From contig DBWG01000010.1 of the NCBI GenBank assembly GCA_002308635.1, forward strand, positions 1 to 31,277: a stretch of DNA of 31,277 nucleotides, given 5' to 3'. A program made the position numbers and the translations under genes. Below, one piece after another: positions 23,175-29,874 of this stretch. This DNA is from Ruminococcaceae bacterium UBA1244. Its GTDB lineage: Bacteria > Bacillota > Clostridia > Oscillospirales > Acutalibacteraceae. Position 1 is the stretch's first letter; each line of letters opens with the position of its first letter. The notes under the pieces are model-generated. The model saw only the letters and a program-made list of their open reading frames with translations. It made no database searches and was not told the DNA's origin.

Positions 23175-23684
23175 ATGGCTGGAAATAAACCGGGCGGACT
23201 TGCGTATGATCTGTCATTATTTGAGCCTGATGCGTCCAAAAAAACAGATAAAAAGGAAACGGTGAGAGATCCGAAGGTCATCACGCTCGAAAACAGCTCC
23301 TCGGACAGACTTCATAAGCACAAAAGGAACCCTGTTGTGATACTGGGAGTTGCCGCACTTATGGCGGTGTTCTCTGCAATATGCGGAACGATACTGTATT
23401 ATGACGTTGAGATCAATGAGCTTAACGAACAGATACTTGATGCCGATCAGACTATCGTCAATCAGGAAAACCTCAGTGCGCAGTATAAGCTTAAAATAGA
23501 CAGCAAGCTTACTCCCGAAATAGTAAAGGACTATGCGGAAAACAAGCTTGGAATGTCAAAGGCAAATGCCGCACAAAAGGAGTTCGTTTCTTTGGCGGAC
23601 GGAGATAAGGCAGAAGTTATCAGATCCGATAAAAAAGATACGTTCCTGACAGGACTCGGAAAGTTTTTTAATGTCATTGACTGA
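23175..23684 (+). CDS. ftsL: FtsL-like division protein
   Basis: Small bitopic membrane protein expected to join the FtsQ(DivIB)-FtsL-DivIC complex that activates the septal synthase. The product (169 residues from ATG 23175) has a long cytosolic part of about 55 residues, one membrane helix (VVILGVAALMAVFSAICGTI) and an extracellular coiled coil with heptad-like Glu/Leu/Gln spacing (about 80-130). Sequence conservation in this family is low, so the call rests on topology and position between rsmH and the PBP gene. ATG 23175 lies eight bases after AAAGGAAG; an ATG two codons earlier is too near that site. Confidence 0.85.
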   Translation: MAGNKPGGLAYDLSLFEPDASKKTDKKETVRDPKVITLENSSSDRLHKHKRNPVVILGVAALMAVFSAICGTILYYDVEINELNEQILDADQTIVNQENLSAQYKLKIDSKLTPEIVKDYAENKLGMSKANAAQKEFVSLADGDKAEVIRSDKKDTFLTGLGKFFNVID

Positions 23685-23745
23685 CCGGATAAATATTTCA
23701 TTCCGGATATCATATCGCTGTCTGATCGTAAATAAGTATTGATTA

Positions 23746-23800
23746 GGGTGGATGCAGACTGAGACCGAACAGGCTCTCTGATTGCAGACGCCCGCTTTTG
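23746..23800 (+). ncRNA. Extended hairpin in the ftsL-pbpB leader
   Basis: A single long imperfect hairpin spans 23746-23793. GGGTG pairs with CGCCC, then a symmetric GA/GA internal loop, TGCA with TGCA, a mismatched middle (GACTGAGACC against GGCTCTCTGAT with one bulged C), and the loop GAACA. GCTTTTG follows. It lies 64 bases before the PBP start. The function is unknown: it could be an attenuator, a processing site or a leader element. Confidence 0.45.
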
Positions 23801-23857
23801 TCTACCTCAGCAGTGTATTACAGGTTCAGCAAAAGGAAAAAGAAAAGGAGTGAACTC

Positions 23858-26110
23858 ATGGCCAGATTGGGTGCTTCGGTCAGGATGAAGAGAAGATCAG
23901 TGATCATGATGGTACTGATAATAGTCCTGGGATTCGGAATGGTTTCCGGCAGACTGCTCTATCTCCAGACATTTATGGCGGAGGATCTTCAGCAGCGCGC
24001 TACAGAACAGCAGCTCTCGGATACTTCACTTTCCGCAAAGAGGGGCAGTATCTATGACTGCAACGGAAATATCCTTGCTCAGAGCATAACTGTGTGGAAC
24101 ATAGTTCTTGAGCCGGCAAATATCAGGGACGATGAGGACAGGGCGATCGTGGCAAAGGGATTGTCGGATCTTCTTGGAGTCGAATACGACAAGGTCTATA
24201 AGCAGACTCAGGAAAAAAACTACTATTCCGTTGTAAAGCGTAAGGTCGATACCGATGTAAAGGATAAGGTGCTTGAATTCAGCGCAAAAATCTCCGAAGA
24301 AAACGGTATCTCCAACGTGATAAAAACAATAGAGGACTACAAGCGCTACTATACTAATGACAATTTTCTCGGAGATGTTCTCGGATTTGTCGGAAATGAC
24401 AGTCAGGGACTTTCGGGAGTTGAATATCAGTATGACGACTACCTCAGCGGAAAGCCCGGCAGACTTGTTATCGCAAGAAATGCCATAGGTGAGGCTATGC
24501 CGTATGAATATGAACAAAAGGTAGATGCTGTTGACGGATATAATCTCACGCTTACTATTGATGAATACATCCAGAGCGTTATGGAAAAATATGTCCGTGA
24601 AACAATAGATGAATTTCATGTTGCAAACAGAGGCTGTGCGATAATGATGAACGTAAAGACCGGTGCGATAATCGGCTTTGCGTGTGAGGGTTCATTCGAC
24701 CCGAACAATCCGTTTGAAATTGCGGATGAAAAGGTTCGTGCAGAAATAGAAGCCCTTCCCGAAGACCAGCAGGACGAAGCTACAATAAAGGCTCAGTCAA
24801 AGCAGTGGAGAAACAAGGGTGTGAGCGATACCTATGTACCGGGTTCGGTATTCAAAATGGTGACTGCGTCTGCGATACTGTCAGAAGGACTTAACAATAA
24901 GAATACACGGTTTGAGTGCAGCGGTTCGTATATTCCTTTTGAAGGTTCGGGATCTATCTCGTGCTGGTCAAGTCTCGGACACGGCGAACAGACACTCGAA
25001 AAGGCTCTCTGCAATTCCTGCAACCCTGCCTTTATGCAGATGGGCAATATGCTCGGAAGAGAAAAATTCTATGAATATTATGTTGCATTCGGTATGTCTG
25101 AAAAAACGGGCATCGACCTTCCCGGAGAAAGCGACGATGTATTCTTCAATACCGAAGGCGGTGTCTGCGGAATGGACCTTACTGACCTTGCGGTAGGTTC
25201 TTTTGGTCAGAACTTCAAGATCACGCCCATACAGATGCTGACTGCCTGCGGTGCAATAGCAAACAAGGGAAAACTGATGACCCCGTATGTTGTCCAGAGC
25301 ATTTCGGATGCCAACGGAAATGTTGTAAAAACGACAGAACCAAAGATCAGACATCAGGCCATCTCAGAAGATGTTGCAAGTCAGATGTGTGAGATGCTTG
25401 AACACAACGTGCTTGACGGCGGCGGTACAAACGGATATATTGCAGGCTACCGTATTGCCGGAAAGACGGGTACTTCACAGAAGATCGTTGATGAGGACGG
25501 AAATCCGTCAAATGACTATGTCGGTTCATTCTGCGGATTTGCTCCTGCCGATGATCCGGAAGTGGCACTTATTTGTTATTTCGACACACCTGACCCGAAC
25601 ATAAACTATTATGGTTCGGCTGTTGCGGGTCCGTGTTTCAGAAATATCCTTAGCGAAGTTCTTCCTTATCTCGGAATTGAAAAGGTCTATTCCAAAAAAG
25701 AGCTTGGAAATCTTGATACTACTGTTGGAGCTTATGTCGGAGCGTCTGTCAAGGATGCGCAGACACTCATTACAGACGGCAAGCTCAAGTCTGTGGTAGT
25801 GGGTGAGGGTCAGGTAGTCGTTGCCCAGAACCCGCCTGCATATACGACCATACCGAAGGACGGAACAGTTGTTTTGTACACCGAAAACGAGACCAAGGTT
25901 GAAAAGATCACTGTTCCTGATTTTTCAAACTACACGCTTACAGAAGTGAACAATATCGCTGCCGAGTGCAGACTCAACATCAGCATCAAAGGTTCTCTGT
26001 CTTCCGAAGGCAGCAGCTACGCCAAAAAGCAGGATATACCTCCCGGTACCGAAGTTGATCCTTACACCGTTATCGTCATCACCTTCAATCAGGACAACTC
26101 CATCATGTAG
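23858..26110 (+). CDS. pbpB: Class B penicillin-binding protein (PBP2B/FtsI/SpoVD type)
   Basis: Septal transpeptidase that crosslinks peptidoglycan, anchored by one N-terminal helix and acting outside the membrane with FtsW. The 750-residue product has a basic start and membrane helix (about 15-35), a dimerisation domain, and a transpeptidase domain with all three motifs: S330-V-F-K333, S387-C-N389 and K536-T-G538. Two PASTA domains follow (about 620-680 and 685-745). Two PASTA domains favour the vegetative PBP2B type over SpoVD, but the split is not firm. The start is ATG 23858, seven bases after AAAAGGAG. A TTG at 23798 is in frame but lies just after a hairpin, with no ribosome site. Confidence 0.93.
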   Translation: MARLGASVRMKRRSVIMMVLIIVLGFGMVSGRLLYLQTFMAEDLQQRATEQQLSDTSLSAKRGSIYDCNGNILAQSITVWNIVLEPANIRDDEDRAIVAKGLSDLLGVEYDKVYKQTQEKNYYSVVKRKVDTDVKDKVLEFSAKISEENGISNVIKTIEDYKRYYTNDNFLGDVLGFVGNDSQGLSGVEYQYDDYLSGKPGRLVIARNAIGEAMPYEYEQKVDAVDGYNLTLTIDEYIQSVMEKYVRETIDEFHVANRGCAIMMNVKTGAIIGFACEGSFDPNNPFEIADEKVRAEIEALPEDQQDEATIKAQSKQWRNKGVSDTYVPGSVFKMVTASAILSEGLNNKNTRFECSGSYIPFEGSGSISCWSSLGHGEQTLEKALCNSCNPAFMQMGNMLGREKFYEYYVAFGMSEKTGIDLPGESDDVFFNTEGGVCGMDLTDLAVGSFGQNFKITPIQMLTACGAIANKGKLMTPYVVQSISDANGNVVKTTEPKIRHQAISEDVASQMCEMLEHNVLDGGGTNGYIAGYRIAGKTGTSQKIVDEDGNPSNDYVGSFCGFAPADDPEVALICYFDTPDPNINYYGSAVAGPCFRNILSEVLPYLGIEKVYSKKELGNLDTTVGAYVGASVKDAQTLITDGKLKSVVVGEGQVVVAQNPPAYTTIPKDGTVVLYTENETKVEKITVPDFSNYTLTEVNNIAAECRLNISIKGSLSSEGSSYAKKQDIPPGTEVDPYTVIVITFNQDNSIM

Positions 26111-26297
26111 GCGGCAAGCTGCCGGCGGAGTGCCTCCCCTTTAGGGGAGGTGTTACGGAGTGACGGAGGGGTTTACCCCATGCTCAGCCAAAGTTGTAGA
26201 CGTAAAAGAAAATAGCCAAAGCGACCCGTGAGGGTCGTGACGCGGACGCATGCTGAGAAAGCATCTGCGTTTTAAGTTGGGTGCGGCAGCTTGCCGC
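26111..26297. mobile_element. MITE-like palindromic element between pbpB and mraY
   Basis: A 187-bp noncoding segment is bounded by a perfect 14-bp inverted repeat, GCGGCAAGCTGCCG (26111-26124) and CGGCAGCTTGCCGC (26284-26297). Inside are four more hairpins: CCTCCCC/GGGGAGG (26133-26150), GGGG/CCCC (26168-26179), CGACCC/GGGTCG (26222-26237) and an ACGCATGCT stem (26246-26270). The left end abuts the pbpB stop codon; the right end is nine bases before the mraY ribosome site. It encodes nothing. The CCTCCCC-type hairpin with a GACGGAGGGG tail resembles short repeats I recall from Ruminococcaceae intergenic regions; copy number in this genome is unknown. Confidence 0.6.
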
Positions 26298-26320
26298 TGC
26301 GCCGCAAGGAGGAAGGAATT

Positions 26321-27349
26321 ATGAATACAGGAATATGGACGGTGATAGCGGCTGCGGGATCGTTTGGAGCGGCTGCGCTTTTGGGAATATGGCTCATACC
26401 ATTCCTTAAAAAGATACACTTCGGACAGACTATCAGGGATGAGGGTCCGAAATGGCACGATTCCAAAAAAGGAACTCCGATAATGGGCGGTTTTATGTTT
26501 ATCATTTCGAGTATCGTTATCGGCAGCTTGTGTCTTGTTCTCTACCATAAATTCGGAGTGGAAGAGACACGCCTCCTTACAGCAAAGATATTCTCCGGTA
26601 TGTTTATGGCTTTTGCTTTTGGTATGATAGGCTTTATTGACGACTATATCAAAGCAGTAAAAAAACGCAATCTCGGACTTACTGTGATACAGAAGCTTAT
26701 CCTTCAGTTCGTTGCTGCAATAGCTTATCTCGTTACCGTTGCCCTGTTCGGCGGAAAGACCGAAACATTCATCCCGTTCTATGGAATGTTTGATCTCGGC
26801 GTCCTTTATTACCCTATCTCTGCAATACTTATCGTCGGCATTGTAAATGCGGCAAACCTGACTGACGGAATAGACGGTCTTGACGGTTCGGTAACATTCT
26901 TTATGTCAATATTCTTTATGCTCATCGCAAGCTTTGTAAGCAAGATGGGCGTGTCGATCATGGCGGCAGCACTTGCAGGAGGCTGTCTTGGATTCCTCGT
27001 ATGGAACTTCCATCCGGCAAAGGTGTTTATGGGAGATACAGGTTCACTTTATCTCGGAGGCTATGTTTGTGCGCTTGCATTCGCAATGGATATGCCGATC
27101 ATCCTCCTCGTTGTTGGACTGATCTATATTGTCGAGATGTTCTCGGTAATACTTCAGGTGCTTTACTTCAAGGCTACAAAGGGAAAGCGCTTGTTTAAAA
27201 TGAGCCCGATACATCATCACTTTGAAATGAGCGGATGGTCAGAGGTCAAAATAGTCGTTATGTTCAGCGTATTCACGATAATTTGCGGTTCACTTGCATT
27301 TATTCTCGTCGTCAACGGAAATTACAGGATCCCTGCATTTGTGGGATGA
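26321..27349 (+). CDS. mraY: Phospho-N-acetylmuramoyl-pentapeptide-transferase MraY
   Basis: Integral membrane enzyme that makes lipid I from UDP-MurNAc-pentapeptide and undecaprenyl phosphate. The 342-residue product has about ten membrane helices and the family's polar loops: D107-D108 in FIDDYIK, NLTDGIDGLD (179-188), FMGDTGSLYLGG and the H298-H299-H300 motif in PIHHHFE. AAGGAGG lies eight bases before the ATG. It follows the palindromic element. murE and murF, which often sit just before mraY, are absent. Confidence 0.96.
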   Translation: MNTGIWTVIAAAGSFGAAALLGIWLIPFLKKIHFGQTIRDEGPKWHDSKKGTPIMGGFMFIISSIVIGSLCLVLYHKFGVEETRLLTAKIFSGMFMAFAFGMIGFIDDYIKAVKKRNLGLTVIQKLILQFVAAIAYLVTVALFGGKTETFIPFYGMFDLGVLYYPISAILIVGIVNAANLTDGIDGLDGSVTFFMSIFFMLIASFVSKMGVSIMAAALAGGCLGFLVWNFHPAKVFMGDTGSLYLGGYVCALAFAMDMPIILLVVGLIYIVEMFSVILQVLYFKATKGKRLFKMSPIHHHFEMSGWSEVKIVVMFSVFTIICGSLAFILVVNGNYRIPAFVG

Positions 27350-27383
27350 CAATATTATTCCCTATGAAAGGATGTGCCATACC

Positions 27384-28631
27384 GTGAGAAACGATTCTTC
27401 TCCGGCACGAAAGCTGCCCATGCCCTCTCCGGACATGGAGCCGTACAGAAGACCCGAAAGGCGTATGGGCGTAAAATTCAGCCCGCCAAGACAAATAAAA
27501 AAGCGCCCGAAATTCTTTTCAAGACGCAGGGGAATGGACATGACATTTTTGTTCCTCGTCCTTTTGCTGCTTGTAATGGGACTTATAATGATGTTTTCCG
27601 CAAGCTATCCTTCGGCACTGCAGTATACCGGAAACAGCTATAATTACCTGATACGTCAGGGGATTTTTGCCGCAATAGGGCTTGCGGCAATGTTCTTTCT
27701 TTCCTATGTCAATTATCATTGGTTCCATTATTTTACCGTACCGATCATTGTTATTGCATATATTTCATTGTTTGCTGTTCTTGCAATGCCGTCAAGCACA
27801 GGAGTGCGCCGCTGGATCGGTGCAGGTCCGGTATCAATACAAGCATCCGAGATCGCAAAATTTGCGGTCATACTTTTTATGGCGCACTGGGGTTCAAAAT
27901 ACTTCAAAAAAATGGACACCTTCAAATACGGCGTACTTCCGGCACTTATTCTTCTTGGTTCGATCTCCGTGCTGTTGATCCTTGAACCGCACTATTCCGG
28001 TATCGTAATAATTGCTATGCTCATTGCGCTTATGATGTTCATAAGCGGCGTAAAGCTGAGATATTTTGTTATTGCAGGTATCATTATTGCTCTTGTTGTA
28101 CTGGGGCTTCTCGTTACCGGAAAGCTTGGCTATGCGATGACGAGACTTGCCGGATGGGGACAGGCACTCGAATATACTGACGATCAGATGTGGCAGGACA
28201 CCTATCAGACAAGAAACTCTCTCTATGCTATAGGTTCCGGCGGTTTCTGGGGGCTTGGACTCGGACAGTCAAGGCAGAAGTATCTGTATATCCCGGAGGT
28301 TCAGAACGACTTTGTTTTTGCAGTGGTTTGTGAAGAATTAGGGTTCATCGGCGCTATGATAATCCTCTGCATATTTGCACTCCTTGTATGGAGGGGCATC
28401 ACTATCTCCATGAGGGCAAAGGATAAGTTCGGTGCGCTTCTGGGCATAGGACTTTCCGCACAGATAGGCATACAGGTAATACTTAATATCATGGTCATTA
28501 CGGACTGGCTTCCAAACACCGGAATCAGTCTCCCGTTTTTCAGCTACGGAGGTTCGTCGCTTATTATGCTGCTTGCTCAGATGGGCATAATACTGTCGGT
28601 TTCGAGTGAAGCAAATCTGGAAAGATCCTGA
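27384..28631 (+). CDS. ftsW: SEDS-family peptidoglycan glycosyltransferase FtsW
   Basis: Polymerises septal glycan strands from lipid II together with the class B PBP. About ten membrane helices follow a long basic cytosolic N terminus (RPERR, IKKRPKFFSRRRG). Motifs seen: RRWIG..SIQASEIAKF (usual QPSE is QASE here), YQTRNSLYAIGSGG, D309 in the VQNDFVF loop (the expected catalytic aspartate), and the C-terminal NTGISLPFFSYGGSS typical of FtsW. The start is uncertain: GTG 27384 (415 residues) lies 11 bases after AAAGGA. ATG 27372 is directly against that site, and ATG 27420 lacks one. Confidence 0.93.
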   Translation: MRNDSSPARKLPMPSPDMEPYRRPERRMGVKFSPPRQIKKRPKFFSRRRGMDMTFLFLVLLLLVMGLIMMFSASYPSALQYTGNSYNYLIRQGIFAAIGLAAMFFLSYVNYHWFHYFTVPIIVIAYISLFAVLAMPSSTGVRRWIGAGPVSIQASEIAKFAVILFMAHWGSKYFKKMDTFKYGVLPALILLGSISVLLILEPHYSGIVIIAMLIALMMFISGVKLRYFVIAGIIIALVVLGLLVTGKLGYAMTRLAGWGQALEYTDDQMWQDTYQTRNSLYAIGSGGFWGLGLGQSRQKYLYIPEVQNDFVFAVVCEELGFIGAMIILCIFALLVWRGITISMRAKDKFGALLGIGLSAQIGIQVILNIMVITDWLPNTGISLPFFSYGGSSLIMLLAQMGIILSVSSEANLERS

Positions 28632-28668
28632 GTTTAAAAAACCATTTTTGATCTGAGGGGTGTTTTTT

Positions 28669-29805
28669 ATGAAGATAATTTTTGCCGGCGGAGGTACTGC
28701 CGGACATATCAACCCTGCGCTTGCGATCGCAGGCTATGTCAGAGAACGTCAGCCCGATGCAGAGATACTTTATATCGGCAACAAGGGCGGCATGGAGGAA
28801 CGTCTGGTTCCGCAGGCAGGCTTTGAATTCAGGGGTATTTCCGTTCAGGGATTCAGGAGAAAGGTGTCTTTGAAGTCCTTCGGCGAGAATATCGTTACCG
28901 TTAAAAAGGCGATATCCGCAGGAAAGGAATCAAAAAAGATCATAGAGGAATTCAAGCCCGATATCTGTATCGGAACGGGCGGATATGTCAGCGGTCCTGT
29001 GCTTCGTGCAGCCGCAAAGCTGGGGATACCGACGCTTATCCACGAACAGAATGCCTATCCAGGAGTAACCAACAAGATGCTCTCAAAAAAAGCAACGAGA
29101 GTTATGCTTGCGATGCCTGATGCAAGAAAACACTTTAAGGAAAACTGCAGATTTGTCGATACGGGAAATCCCGTAAGAGGAGAGATACTCTCACAGGACA
29201 GGGAAGAAGCAAGAAAAAAGCTGGGACTGGATGAACGTCCGGTAATATTGTCATTCGGCGGAAGTCTTGGTGCGGATATCATAAACAAGTCGCTTGCGGA
29301 CATTATTTCAAGAAGCGCCAAGGACGGAAAATATCAGCACATCCACGCTTACGGACAGTATGGAAAGTGGTTCCCGAAGCTGCTTGAGGACAAGGGAGCA
29401 GACCTTTCAAAGGCCAAGAATCTGGATATCAGAGAATATATAAACGATATGCCCGTATGCTTAGCGGCTGCGGATGTTGTCATTGCAAGAGCCGGCGCTA
29501 TCACACTCAGTGAGATACAGGTCAAGGGCAAGCCGTCAATACTTATCCCTTCACCCAATGTTGCTGAAAATCACCAGTATCATAATGCAATGTCTCTCGT
29601 CAGAAAAAATGCGGCAGTTATGATCGAGGAAAAGGATCTTACACCCGAAAAACTGACAGAAGAGATAGATAAGCTTGCATCCGATCCGAAGCGTCTTGCG
29701 GAATATTCGGCAAACGCAAAGTCAATGGCGATCTCCGATGCGTCAAAGCGTATCTATTCTATAATAATAGAGGTGCTGTCGGCAGACAGATCAAAAAGCA
29801 AATAA
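28669..29805 (+). CDS. murG: UDP-GlcNAc:lipid I N-acetylglucosaminyltransferase MurG
   Basis: Makes lipid II on the inner membrane face. A GT28-type enzyme of 378 residues with the G-loops FAGGGTAGHINPALA and SFGGSLGADIIN, the acceptor region HEQNAYPGVTNK, and the donor-binding motif ARAGAITLSEI followed by PSPNVAENHQYHNA. ATG 28669 lies eight bases after GAGGGG; a GTG three codons upstream overlaps that site. It sits between ftsW and ftsQ, and a hairpin follows its stop. Confidence 0.96.
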   Translation: MKIIFAGGGTAGHINPALAIAGYVRERQPDAEILYIGNKGGMEERLVPQAGFEFRGISVQGFRRKVSLKSFGENIVTVKKAISAGKESKKIIEEFKPDICIGTGGYVSGPVLRAAAKLGIPTLIHEQNAYPGVTNKMLSKKATRVMLAMPDARKHFKENCRFVDTGNPVRGEILSQDREEARKKLGLDERPVILSFGGSLGADIINKSLADIISRSAKDGKYQHIHAYGQYGKWFPKLLEDKGADLSKAKNLDIREYINDMPVCLAAADVVIARAGAITLSEIQVKGKPSILIPSPNVAENHQYHNAMSLVRKNAAVMIEEKDLTPEKLTEEIDKLASDPKRLAEYSANAKSMAISDASKRIYSIIIEVLSADRSKSK

Positions 29806-29826
29806 TAAAGTGTGAGACTGACATGG

Positions 29827-29852
29827 AGCGGGACGCATAGTCCCGCTATTTA
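29827..29852 (+). terminator. Hairpin between murG and ftsQ
   Basis: A perfect 8-bp stem AGCGGGAC (29827-29834) with GTCCCGCT (29840-29847) has a five-base loop, followed by ATTTAAATAA. The tail is A/T but not a pure T run, so it may be a partial terminator or an mRNA processing/stability element inside the operon. Confidence 0.5.
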
Positions 29853-29874
29853 AATAATGAGCAGGGGAAAAGAA

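Noticed and set aside
23685..23745. Sigma-E promoter before pbpB that would mark it as spoVD
   Set aside because: The best pair (AAATATT and CATATCGC, 13 bp apart) matches only half of the -10 consensus, and the protein has two PASTA domains.
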